From assembly GCA_004009845.1 (NCBI GenBank), contig RMBW01000074.1:92697-156696 (forward strand): a stretch of 64,000 nt of DNA. Reading direction: 5' to 3'. Position 1 is the first letter of the stretch. Each line of letters opens with the position of its first letter. Below the pieces are notes generated by a model. That model worked only from the letters and a program-made list of their open reading frames with translations. It was not told the origin of the DNA and did no database searches. A program made the translations under genes and the position numbers. Of this stretch, positions 31,459-42,044 are shown in pieces. The DNA is from Davidsoniella eucalypti (lineage: Eukaryota; Ascomycota; Sordariomycetes; Microascales; Ceratocystidaceae).

Positions 31459-34245
31459 ATGTCTGGACTTCCTAAGACTATGAAGGCGCTTCGGTACGCC
31501 CTACCAGCCCCCCCTTCTCTCCCATGAATATAAACCTTGATATACTGACGATTTATCTGTAGCTACGAGAGGCCCGAGGATTGGTCGATTGTTGAAGTTC
31601 CTCTGCCAACGTTGCGTGACAACGATGTACTCGTCAAAGTCAAGGCCTGCGGTGTCTGCGGAACTGGTAAGTCGAAACCAAAGCACAATAAGTCCTATTC
31701 CTCACCCGAACTGTAGCCAATACTACAGGCACTCTGAAATACCCGTTATCTTACTAGTGGGTGGCTTGAGATTTATGCGAGAGATATGTAAGAGGGGATA
31801 AGAACGCTTCTTAGCGCAGCTTTTGTATTTGTATTTGTTATTATTAACGAGCGCGGGGGAGTCGAGCCAATAAAATTGGGACGCGGCTCCCACCCATCAC
31901 CATAAGGGACATGCGCACGGTGTCTATCTACTAACTACTTGTGTACCTAGCTTCTAAACACAGGGTGTGGTGGAACCCTGTATAACCCTAGTGGTTATAG
32001 AGGGAACCATCACTGGGGGTTGTGACTGGAGTCACTGTTACAGTGTAACGAATTGTCAGAACGGTGGGCGCTGTGCAGCGGAGTCCCCACCTAAAGGAGA
32101 CCGAAGAGGACACAAGTCTTCAAGAAAATGTGTCTTTCGGAGGAAGGTTGAAAGCCGAAGCGCACCCAGCGGAGTCCCAAGAACAAAGTCCAGAGTTCCG
32201 AGGCTGCGGTTGCGACCATCTGTGCCGGGCTATGGGGCACCTTGTAAAATGTGTGGGCTCTCTGGGAGCCCACAGGCACACGAGACATGTGCATCAGTGC
32301 TGGAACTTAACGTGATAGGCTTGAAGTCGCCATGTTTAGTTCCCCACTGTAAGAACCCAAGATGCCGTCTATCAAGACGACCCTTGGGCCATGGCTCCGG
32401 TTCCCCAAGGGGATGGAGCTACTCTCAAACGACATCACCCAAGCCCTAAGTGGGGCTACCATCCACGTCATCAGGTGACCGCACCATCCGACGCGCCTCC
32501 AAGGCTGGTGATCGAGTGTCGAAAGAGGAAAATTGGCGTAGTCGAGTCGGGTACGATGGTAGAGGCACAGCGACAAGACTCCCGCGCCGCGGGTTGGGCT
32601 TCCGGAACCTTCAAAAATAGGTAGCCCTTCGAGTATGAGTGTGTCTCCCTGAGCTTTGTAGTGTAGTGACTCGGGAGACCAGCAATCGCGAGAGAGTGTG
32701 GTGAAAAGGGGCGATTGTTGGTGAGAACATCCCTCGAGAGAGGAAAAATCGGGCTCAAGGCCTCATAACTCGATGCATCAATGAAGACAAGCGTCTAAAA
32801 GATAAAAGAATGGACAGCAGCATTGGGAATATGTGCTGGTCGCTCTTAAAAACCCACGACGAAGGGGAAAGATTCGTCTTTGGACGGAGGGGGAGGTACT
32901 CGAACTCAAAGGTACCCCCCCGAGGGTTGTAGGAGGGAAGGTTGTTCTTAGCGCAGCTGCCGTCGCTTAACGTATCTTTCGCTTATAACAATCATTTCCA
33001 AGATAGACCCTACCACTAGGGTTTGTCACATGGCCGAAACCTCAGGTCTTGTGAAAGTCATAATGCTAACTCTTCATTTTTAGATCTGGTAAATAGAAAG
33101 CGAATAATCGATTCGAAAATGATAAATTACTAATGCACATAATATAGCATATCCACGAGGGCGAGTTCATTGCCAAATTCCCTTTGATTCCCGGCCATGA
33201 GACCGTTGGTGTCATCGCTGCTGTTGGTCCTGTACGTTACGAGATGCTTACCCATTCACCAGCTCACCCTCACCCTCACCCTCATACTAACCCATTTACT
33301 ATAGAAAGTCAAGGGTTTCCAGATCGGTGACCGTGTAGCCGCAGACAACAGTGAACTGTGCCAAGAATGCTTCTACTGCCGCCGCGGCAAGCCGCTTCTG
33401 TGCGAGCACTTTGAAGCACACGGTGTGACAATGGACGGTGGCTTTGCCGAGTTCTGCGCGTACCCGGCCGGCAAGGTCTTCAAGATTCATAACCTAAGCG
33501 ACGTGGACGCAACCCTACTAGAGCCTGCATCGTGCGCCTGCCACGGTCTCGAGCGTATCTCGCCCAAGCTCGGCTCGCACGTGCTCATGTTCGGCGCCGG
33601 CCCCACTGGTCTGATGCTGGCTCAGCTGTTGCGCCACAACGGTGGCTGCCAGGTTACCATTGCCGCGCCCGGTGGCCTCAAGATGGACTTGGCTAAGAAG
33701 CTGGATGCGGCGGACAACTATGTCGAACTGTCACGCGAAGATCCCGCGGCGCAGTTCTCTGCACTCAAGGAGAACAACCCATACGGCTTCGATATCGTTG
33801 TTGAGGCGACGGGTTCGACTAAGATCCTGGAAGATGCTATCAACTATGTGCGCCGTGGTGGCACTCTGGTTGTCTATGGGTATGCTCTGACGTGTAGTTA
33901 CGCAGTCTCGTTGTGTATCTGATGCTAACAAGTTCGATCTCTTATAGTGTTTACTCGGAGTCCGCGCGTGTTTCGTGGCCCCCGGCTAAGATCTTTGGTG
34001 ACGAGATCACTATTATTGGCTCATTCTCCGAGACATACATGTTCCGTAAGTAGGACCTCAACTTTGTTTTTCTTGTTCTTATCACTAACTCTTCTGTCAT
34101 AGCTGCTACCATCGACTACCTTGATTCCGGCAAGGTCAAGACGGAGGGCATTGTCAACAAGACGTTCAAGCTGGAGCAATGGGGTGAGGCACTCGAGAGC
34201 ATCAGAAACAAGAGTGCAGTGAAGGCGGCGATTGTCTTTGACTAA
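31459..34245 (+). CDS. ARD1: Zinc-dependent polyol (D-arabinitol-like) dehydrogenase, 7 exons
   Basis: Exons 31459-31493, 31563-31666, 33084-33088 (5 nt), 33148-33231, 33305-33879, 33948-34045 and 34103-34245 give 347 residues. Motifs: the catalytic-zinc Cys and His in KACGVCGTDLHIHEGEF and PGHE, a structural-zinc Cys cluster (CQECFYCRRGKPLLC), EPASCACHG and the nucleotide-binding GAGPTGLMLAQLL. This is a medium-chain dehydrogenase of the sorbitol/arabinitol branch. The GTDLHIHEGEF and GGFAEFCAYPAGKVFKI phrases resemble fungal D-arabinitol dehydrogenases, which interconvert sugar alcohols and ketoses. Exact substrate is uncertain. The Asp-Leu of GTDL is supplied by the 5-nt microexon ATCTG; without it the conserved motif and the frame break. 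Intron 2 is 1417 bp because it carries a 1.12 kb insertion; the other introns are 59-73 bp. Confidence 0.9.
31967..32013 (+). other. Long symmetric stem-loop (18 pairs) inside the insertion
   Basis: GTGGTGG pairs with CCATCAC (one G-U). A symmetric AA/AA internal loop follows, then CCCT with AGGG, a G/G mismatch, and TATAACC with GGTTATA, closing on the loop CTAGT. The G-U pair would be C-A on the other strand. This is the best single piece of evidence for a structured RNA. Confidence 0.6.
32022..32049 (+). other. Three overlapping, mutually exclusive small hairpins
   Basis: GTGACT-GG-AGTCAC (32022-32035), CACTGT-T-ACAGTG (32033-32045) and GTTAC-AGT-GTAAC (32037-32049) share bases, so only one or two can form at a time. 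Such overlap can mark a conformational switch but could also be a by-product of nested palindromes. Confidence 0.45.
32063..32140 (+). other. Two adjacent stem-loops inside the insertion
   Basis: At 32063-32091 GGTGGG pairs with CCCACC around an inner CGCT/AGCG stem with loop GTGC. At 32101-32140 CCGAA pairs with TTCGG and, after a small internal loop, GACACA with TGTGTC. Confidence 0.45.
32252..32274 (+). other. Perfect 9-bp stem-loop inside the insertion
   Basis: TGTGGGCTC and GAGCCCACA pair perfectly around the loop TCTGG. Confidence 0.55.
32382..32412 (+). other. 8-bp GC-rich stem-loop inside the insertion
   Basis: CCCTTGGG (32382-32389) pairs with CCCAAGGG (32405-32412) around a 15-nt loop. 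Confidence 0.45.
32644..32722 (+). other. Two abutting stems, including a 12-bp arm with one G-U
   Basis: ACCAGCAATCGC (32678-32689) pairs with GCGATTGTTGGT (32711-32722) over 12 positions; the one non-Watson-Crick pair is G-U on the plus strand and would be C-A on the minus. Immediately before, TCTCCC (32644-32649) pairs with GGGAGA (32673-32678), extended by GAG with CTC past a single bulge. The two stems compete only at base 32678. Confidence 0.5.
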
Positions 34246-35075
34246 AGGCAGGAGAACGAAACAATAAATATGACAAGAACCTTAATTGTATAGGGGACTT
34301 GGGAGGATCACAGAACCGGCATATTCGATTTCTGTCAGACGAATTCAAGAAGAGGCACTTTGGCCTTGTTTTTTACTTCAGAGTTAGGAAGTTGCTGATA
34401 TCATAAACTTGTATTACTATCTATAACTCACACTGTCTATCCTTGATACTGTCTTGGATATTGAGATCTTAGCTTAAAATGTGAAATCTATGTACAACAT
34501 TAGCTCGTTGAATGATACTGTAGATGCAGCAAGTAAATTAGCCTTGTATGACATTTGTGATACGCTACTCAATCTAGGGCTCTCCGCGGCAGTGACATTC
34601 TTTCTTTTGATGATGAATTGTTTTCTTGCCCTTACAAGGCAGCGTCTATCTGATATATTGGCCTAGTACAAAAACATGACTACGAATAAAGCAAGCTTGG
34701 CTGGAATGCGCCGTACTATCAATGATGTCGATCATGGGGAGAGTTTAGTTTAATGACGTGGTTAGGTTGCTTGGCTTGGCTTGTCCTTTCTAGGGAAAAA
34801 ATCAACAAGCTGTGATATTTATATAACTAGCTATATTGAAAGCAACAAAGTTATAGGAGAGAGGAAGAAAGGGAACAGAAAATAAGAAGCCCCTGTCAGT
34901 GCAGATCAATGCAGAAGGGAAGCGGAGAAGAATTTGGAGCTGTATTAGACCTTGGATATAGTGGTGTTATGTTTCCACACTGGATTTTATAGGCGTAGTG
35001 ATGCTAATTTTCTAGCATAAAGGCATCAAAATTGTTTAGTTATAGCATGACATTAGTATATTATAGATCGAACTG
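34246..35075. other. Gene-free 3' flank of the dehydrogenase
   Basis: AT-rich DNA with ORFs up to 61 codons. No supported gene. Confidence 0.5.
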
Positions 35076-35160
35076 TGTATTCTTGATGTTTTTTTTTTTT
35101 TTTTTTTTTAATTCATTTATCTTATGGAGCTACAGAGCTATGAAGATGTATTCTTGATGT
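35076..35160 (-). mobile_element. Tiny poly(A) retroposition footprint
   Basis: TGTATTCTTGATGT is duplicated at 35076-35089 and 35147-35160. Between them lie about 20 T followed by roughly 36 bp, so on the minus strand a short sequence ends in a poly(A) tail next to the target duplication. This is the expected look of an extreme 5'-truncated retrotransposed transcript. The source RNA (beginning TCTTCATAGCTCTGTAGCTC on the minus strand) is unknown. Confidence 0.62.
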
Positions 35161-36589
35161 AGTTTGTATAGTTAGTCGGTGAAAGAAAGCTACGCACAGG
35201 AATGAAATGCATAGCATGGAGGAAATAAGGATCTAGGAATAAAAGCAGGAGAAAAATAGAAAGGATGTCATGTCAGACTTGCTCAGTTATCGAGCTAATT
35301 TTCTTATATTTTGTCAGCACAAAAACTAGAGTAAAGCATGAATAAACATGATGTGATGTTGAAGGTAGCAAAGACAAGAAAAGAAATAAGTATACCCTGG
35401 CTTGCAAGACTTGGAGCAGGACATGATCTATGCAGTTCCTTGTTTTTTTATTCTTTTATATTTTGGTTGAGAACATGTACACTAGTGCTATTGTTGTATA
35501 TCTCTGAATATCAACTTTTACAATGTATTTCATAATTTGTATATGACATGGTTAGTTATATGGAGTTGAAGAAATATCAAACTTGTATGGAGAACTTTTT
35601 TGCCTCTGCGATTCGTAAGCTCGCCTCTAGCTTACTTTTTTTCTTCTTCTTTCTGACATTGCAATTTAGCAGTTTTCTTCTCTCTGCCCCCTGCATACAA
35701 AAAACTTGACCTGTTGACTTTTTGCTTTATATGCTCTTCATATTGGGTACATTATGGTCCATTTTGTCTACCCACTGATGCTTCAGCGGCCTAAGCTCAA
35801 GTCTGTCTTGATGCTCTTTGGTGCTCCCTATCTTTTGCCGTGAGTTAAGGCCTTTGGAAGTTTGAACACTGATTTTTTAGCGGCTACAAATACATCTGAT
35901 AGTGTCAACATATATATCGTGTAAGGTTTGATTTGGGCCTCTACAAACAACCATGATATTGTGTAATATGCCGTTTTTTAGAGCGGTATCTTGCCTCTGC
36001 ATAGAAAAACATGCCTAAAACGCAAGAAATTGATAGCTAAGCTAAGGCTGCTAAGAATATGATTGTGTCCAGGATCTCTGTCTACGAGGCGATTTGTTAT
36101 GCAATCCAGCAAATAAATCAAGAAATACCAAAATAACCAAAATATATGCAGGGATGCTGTCACTAAGTCCGATTATTCCATAACCGAACCGTCTGTCTTA
36201 GTCATATAAGACATGGACAAACCTCCCATCTTCGTTCTTTGGTTGTAGGTTCCTGCTGCCGCGCCAGCTTCCAGCGACGACCTCTTCTTGCTGTGCTGTA
36301 TCGTCCCTTTGGCCTAACCCTGGAGCTCAGCGTCGCAATTATCACATATTATAACACCCTTACGACTGACGACTTCACATTTCGGTCCCGGCCGCCCGTC
36401 CCGTCCACGATCTGTCACTGCGAGGGCACGATATATCGCCTAGCGCATTGCTTCTGCATTCCATCTCCCGACAAACTGTCTCGACCCCCTCTAGTTCAGC
36501 GACGATCGGCTCTTCTTTTGTGTTTCTGCTGCCACAGCACCCCTAGCTCTATAATCACCCGCTATTTATATCGCTAAGCTGCCCCCGCC
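35161..36589. other. Gene-free region and HUL4 5' flank
   Basis: AT-rich to about 36.2 kb, then GC-richer with the probable promoter and leader of the HECT-ligase gene. The ORF at 36239-36577 precedes the start codon and looks non-coding. Confidence 0.45.
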
Positions 36590-39500
36590 ATGGGCTCTCC
36601 GATGCGCTCAAACGGGCAGTCACGCCCGGATCGGGAAGACGCCTTAAACACGCCCTCACATATAGGGCCCGAAGTTCCACCGATCTCCGGGCAGCTGCCG
36701 TACCGAACCGCAACTTCCCGTTCCCGTAGCCAGTCCCATTCTCAGCCTCGCTCTGTTTTCTTTGCCTTGGCCGACAATAACAACGCCAACAACAACGACC
36801 TAAGCCCGCAGCATCATCAACAGCAGCTGAGCCAGAGCCAGCAGAACCAACAGGCGCCACATCTACCTCCTAGAAACCACGATCAGCCGCCAGTATCTCT
36901 TAGAAACAACCCCTCCTCACACCAGCCGCAGCCTCAACAACCTCAACCTCACCGGCTAGCCCCGTCGTCTGGCTTGCGATTTGCTGCCGCCGGAGCTACC
37001 AATGTCAGTTTGATGCGCTCGCGTTCTACCGCCACCAGGCCAACACCCCCGAGCAGCTCTTTGACCGCCCCGAGTAGCGGCAGAAAAAGCAGCAACAAAA
37101 GCAGCAGCCGCCGTGGAGCTGCTGATGCCTCTACAGCCACCGCTACATCGACCGCTGGTGGAGCAACTACCACCTTCGACGGCATTCTCGGAGCAAACAA
37201 CCAGCTTAACTCCGCCGATTCGCAACAAATAGTCACCGCCGAGTCGACCGCAGCTGCAGCGCCCTCTCAGCCACAGCAGGGCTTTGACTACAGCTCTTCT
37301 GATTCGGGCCTCCACCCCTCCCGCCGCCACCGCTCGTTTCGCCGGCGAAATCGGAAAGGCCCCGTCCATCATTCGCGTTCGCTCAGCAACCCATTCCCGT
37401 CACTGTTTGCTTCTTCGTCGTCCTCGTCCGGCGCTGTGCCCGCCGTTCCTTCGACTACTGCCGCTGGAGCTAGTGCCGCAGTACCCTCGTCTAGTGGCTT
37501 CCGCCGCACCCACCTGCTCTCCTCTGGCTCCACGCGCGAGCGACTACAGGCACCGCTTAGAAGAGCCGGTGCTGCTGTTGCCGCCGCTGCTGTGGCTGCC
37601 GCGAGACATCGTCGTTCATACGAAGACGACGACGACGACTCGGATAACTCCGATAGCGGCGCATCACCCACTATCGCCACGGCTGCTTCGTCCTCAAAAC
37701 CCACTGCGGCTACAGCTTCAGCGCATAAACCATACGGCATGGAGCACATGTATTCCAATGCTGTGCCAGTTATGGAGCCCTCTGGTCCATGGGGTCATCG
37801 TTCTACTAAAAACACCTCATCTCAAGAGACTAGCGGGCCCTCGTGGTCTACGGGTGTTGAGTATCAGACCGGAACTTGCATGACGTGCCGCTCGCACATG
37901 AAATGGCCTAAAGTTCATGCTGCCATACGATGCGCTGGCTGTCTCACTATTCACGATCTTGTGCCTAGAAGCCAACACAAGCCTCAAAATATGCCTGCCC
38001 CAGAACCCACCCATCATGTCATACCACGAAAACCAGTTCCCAGTAAGTTAGCAGTACTTGGTCTCCTAAATATGAATACGATAACCAACAGTTCTTTCTA
38101 GCATCCCCGAGATTACTCTCGCTTGCGGTAACCCGCCGATTAGCTACCGAATGTCTGGAAAACTTCTTGGTACAAACTTTGTTTCCTGATAATCCTGTTA
38201 TTGACGGCGCAAGCCGCTCATTCCATTCAGATGGCCCTATTGAGCCTAAGAGAATCTTCCGTCGTCTTGAGCAATACATTATGGAATGCTTTGCCACGGA
38301 TCAGTGTCTAAACCACTCATTTTGGTCACCAAGGGATGCTTCACCGAAACATCAGGGCCATGAACTTCCATCGTCAAACAATTATGTGCGCTTCACAACC
38401 CCGGATTCGCCTTTAATTGACTTTGATGAGCTCCGGGCTTGGTATCTCTTCGTGATAAACGTGTCTGAAAGTTGGCTAGAAACCTATAGCCAGCTACAGG
38501 AGGCTGCCGACAAGCACATTTTGCGCCATATCGATCTTACCGCCATCGAACGAAAGCTTCTTGGTGGACAAGAGCATTTACAAAAGGCTATACTTAAGGC
38601 TACCGAGCAATTGCTCAAGCGTCCAGGTCGGCTCCTGACAAACCCTGATGATATAAGGTTCCTTCTAATACTATCAGAGAACCCACTCCTGGGTGGAGGT
38701 CCAGTATGCTTTGAAGGCTTTTTACAGAGTCCGCCCAATTGCACAAACAGTAACCGAGTCATTGATTCACAGCAGCGTAATGGTACTATTCGCCCAATCA
38801 AAGGATACCATTCTGGCATCATCAAGCGTATCATTGGCCAACTAGCTAATGTGAACTCGGGATGCCAAAGCTACATGGTGTCTTGGCTTGCACGGTACCC
38901 ACGACGCCGATTTGTCGGTCTCAAAGACATGGCTACTCGGTTTTTAGCATACAGATATACACGCTACAAAGATAAACTAAGTCTAACTAGGTCACAGGAG
39001 ACCTTTGATTTGATCTTTAGCGGAGCTAGTAAGCCCGAATACACTGATTATGGATGGCAGATTGAAGCCTCTGCCAGACTTCTTTCAGTATTGTTCGCTG
39101 CAAACAATACGTTAGTGCCTGGTCGAGAGCCCTTGGATCGACACCATGGAGTTCAGGTTGTTGGTCAGTTGATTCCCACCAGCGACTTCTACATCTCCAT
39201 CTTGGACGTTAACGATAAGCCCATGATCAACGATTTCTGGCGTTGGTGTGACCCGTCACACAAGAGCTTCACTCTCTGTCACTATCCATTCCTTCTCAGC
39301 ATTGTTATCAAGAAGAAGATAATGGAGGCTGAAGTCAAACACAACATGGCCAACTTAAACCATGACGAGTTTTTCAACGGCGTGCTAGGATCAAATCCAA
39401 TTAGTAACGGCGTCCCTCGTGGTGGATCCTTGCTAGAGATCCGTCGTGACTGTGTTGCAGAAGACAGCTTGCAGGCCCTTCGCAATGTTTTAACCGGCGG

Positions 39501-40581
39501 CAATCCACAAAGTCTTATCAGAGGGCTTGCCATCAAATTCAACGGCGAGGATGGCCTTGATTATGGCGGCGTGAAAAAGGAATGGTTTTTATTGCTTGTT
39601 CGTGAAATATTCAACCCCGTCCACGCTATGTTTGTATACGACGAAGATTCACACTATTGCTATTTCAATCCATGGTCCTTTGAGAGCCTTCAGCAATATT
39701 ACCTTGTCGGTATCGTTTTCGGTCTCGCCATGTACTATTCTGTGGTTCTCGACGTAGCATTGCCGCCATTTGTATACCGGCGACTAATGGCAACGCGGCC
39801 TTTAAATGCCAACAAACACTTGCCTCTACCTAGCAAATATGTGCCGACTCTGACCGACCTGGCTGAGTTGAGGCCCCGGGTTGCCGCAGGGCTTCAATCC
39901 CTACTCGACTACGAAGGCGAAGATGTCGAAGATGTCTTCTGCCTCGACTTCACCGCCGGCATCGATCGCTACGGCACGGTTTGGCCCGGCCTACTTTGCA
40001 AAGATGGTGACCGCCGACCTGTAACAAGTGCCAACAAGCACGAGTACGTAGACCGCTACGTTAAGTATGTGCTAGTCAGCACCGTCGAGCGCCAAGTGAA
40101 TGAGTTCCACAGGGGCTTCTTTGCCGTCTGCGGTGGAAATAGCGCCCTTGCGCTACCACGACCCGAAGAAGTCGAGCTCTTGGTCTGCGGAAGCCACGAG
40201 CCATTAGATATCGATGCATTGCGTGGAGTCGCCGCCTATAAAGGCTGGAGTGAAAACACGCGCGGCGGCCATGGCCGCAACCCCAACTGGGCGCCTGATA
40301 ATGAACCAGTAATTGTCTGGTTTTGGGAGACCTTCAAGAACGCATCGGTTGGCGATCAGCGCAAGCTGCTCAGCTTCATTACTGGAAGCGATCGTATCCC
40401 AGCCGGTGGCGCGGGTGTACTCAAGATCACTATTGTCTGCCAAGGGAACGACTCGAACCGCTTCCCAATTGCACGAACCTGCTTTAGTTCCATTCACTTA
40501 TACCGGTACAGGACCAAGGCAATACTAGAAAACCTGCTTTGGCGATCCGTGAAAGAGAGCGAGGGGTTCAGCTTGTCATAA
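36590..40581 (+). CDS. HUL4: HUL4-like HECT E3 ubiquitin ligase
   Basis: Two exons, 36590-38042 and 38102-40581, 1310 residues. The first 420 or so residues are low complexity (Gln/Asn, Ser, Ala, Arg clusters, and an acidic YEDDDDDSDNSDS). A four-Cys motif follows at about 430-455, CMTCRSHMKWPKVHAAIRC and AGC, with C-x2-C spacing at both ends, likely zinc binding. The C-terminal third is a HECT domain: ALRNVLTGG, LAIKFNGEDGLDYGGVKKEW, FNPWSFESLQQYYLVG, and the catalytic Cys in ARTCFSSIHLYRY (Cys about 1278, 33 residues from the end). HECT ligases take ubiquitin from E2 onto this Cys and then to substrate. Hul4 is the closest fit by domain order; in yeast it works with Tom1 in protein quality control and RNA surveillance. 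The intron donor GTAAGT is certain; acceptor 38100-38101 keeps the frame. Confidence 0.9.
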
Positions 40582-41100
40582 GGGCTGTAGACACACTCTC
40601 GAGGGTTCGGGCTGAGTGTACTCCAAGGTAACAAAATCCTTTTCAAGCAACCCTCTTTTTATCTTGTTTTCCTGATGTGTATTGAAGCTTGTATTTTATC
40701 ACTCATCTCATTTGTTTTTTGTACACTTGCTATTCTTTAGAGCATTTCTAGCTTTTACTGTTTCCTACGATCATATATTAATAGACTTAGCGTAATGATA
40801 ACTAATTTTTTGTTCTTATTTTTTTTATTGACTTATGAAACATGCCGTGCTGCCACGAAAGAAGTCCAAACTTTGCTTTGAAAGAGATATTGTGAATTTG
40901 CGTCTATTTGTGTTATGTTTTACATCATATTGTACAAGCCCCTAAGAACGAAAGCAAAAAGTTTAAAAAAGTGAAGGTGACGATCGATGTGTTGATGTTA
41001 CCAAGGTTTTTTTTTTCTTCTCTTCATTCTGCCCTCCCCTTCCAGACGATTTTATTTTGTTTCCATGATCGTTTCTGTATCTTTACACCATTCTCTTCGT
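40582..41100. other. Tail-to-tail intergenic region
   Basis: 519 bp between the HECT ligase and mL61 3' ends; T-rich runs, no gene. Confidence 0.55.
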
Positions 41101-42044
41101 TTAAACACCCGCTAAGTCCTTGCGGGCACGATCCAGCATAGCGCGTTCACGACGCTGTTCGTCGACGAGGCTCTTAACACGGAGACGATCTCCCACGGCG
41201 TTAGAAACCATGAGTTTATCGTCTGCGAGTTCCTTCTCCTCCTCCGGAGTCGGAACGACGGGGACGGCATTGGTAGTAGTGAGTAATTTCGTGAGGATAG
41301 ATTCGGTGTGAAGATTCTTCATGTCGATAGTGATGGCTGTTTCATCAGCAGCTGCCGGCGGGGCGGGAACGCCCTTGATGGTCATGCCGGAGGACACGAG
41401 AGTGCCGATTGAGGAGGAAGAGTCGGCTTGTGATGGCGTTGATGGTGAGGAGGTAGAAGATTCTGATGAAGTTGCGGACGAGGAATTGCGCAGATATATG
41501 GTCATGGTAGCCGGACCATCGGCGGCCATTCGACGGCAGACAAACATTGGCACGGCGGGGTTGTGGTATTTCAACCGGGGTAAGATTTCTTTCCAGAATT
41601 TACTGTATGCGCCAAGCAACAGAGAAGTTAGCTGTACGATCATGGCATGGATTCGTTGACATGTTTTCCGTCTTGGGAAAACTGCAAACGTACCGAGGTC
41701 CCATGTGGCCGCCCTCCATCTTACGGGAGAAGTCCATGTGTATGCGGGTGACATTTGGTGGTAGAACGGCGGCGCCGAGTCCGAACTTGATGTCTAGCAG
41801 CTATAGTAGGGCAATGTTAGTGACACAGAGCATCTTTTGTGGTTAATTGGACCTTGGTTATCGAGTGTCGTGTAGTGTCTACGGCGCAAAGATATCGATG
41901 ATAGTCAGAGCAACGAGGTGGGTGTTTGCTTACTCTCTACAAGCGGTCGGGCTGTGGTTAGCTTTATGTGTTATTTTCAACGAGAGCATAAATTAGGAGG
42001 CCTACATTTCTGAGATGGTGCCATCTCATCAGGGTTCCGACCAT
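41101..42044 (-). CDS. MRP49: Mitochondrial large-subunit ribosomal protein mL61 (Mrp49-like), 3 exons
   Basis: Exons in transcript order: 42044-42006, 41800-41694 and 41602-41101, giving 215 residues with frame-consistent GT-AG junctions. The N-terminal 95 residues (MVGTLMRWHHLRN, LLDIKFGLGAAVLPPNVTRI, HMGPRKFWKEILPRLKYHNP, AVPMFVCRR) match the L51/S25/CI-B8 thioredoxin-like domain as found in fungal Mrp49. That protein is part of the mitochondrial large ribosomal subunit. The remaining 120 residues are a Ser/Thr-rich linker and a charged helix (EQRRERAMLDRARKDL), longer than the yeast protein (137 residues) as is usual in filamentous fungi. It is divergent from GEP3, also a mitoribosome gene. 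Confidence 0.84.

Larger units (their letters stand above)
31808..32958 (-). mobile_element. Hairpin-rich insertion in dehydrogenase intron 2, flanked by 14-bp direct repeats
   Basis: TTCTTAGCGCAGCT occurs at 31808-31821 and 32945-32958 and brackets 1123 bp. Just inside the left repeat the plus strand reads TTTGTATTTGTATTTG; on the minus strand this is a TACAAATACAAA tail, which with the duplication looks like target-primed retroposition in minus orientation. There are no terminal inverted repeats and no reverse-transcriptase ORF. The plus-strand ORF from 31967 (160 codons) is Cys/Arg-rich and resembles nothing I know. The interior is about 55% GC, well above flanking introns, and is full of stem-loops. 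Removing insert and one repeat leaves an intron of about 280 bp. Identity is unknown. Confidence 0.6.

Noticed and set aside
31967..32449. 160-codon plus-strand ORF inside the intronic insertion
   Set aside because: It spans the hairpins, is Arg/Cys/Ser-rich and matches no gag, zinc-knuckle or other spacing I know; it is probably an accident of a GC-rich structured sequence.
31667..33083. Group I intron or known ribozyme as the identity of the insertion
   Set aside because: I looked for group I core strings and a hammerhead core (CTGATGA...GAAA) and found neither in convincing form.
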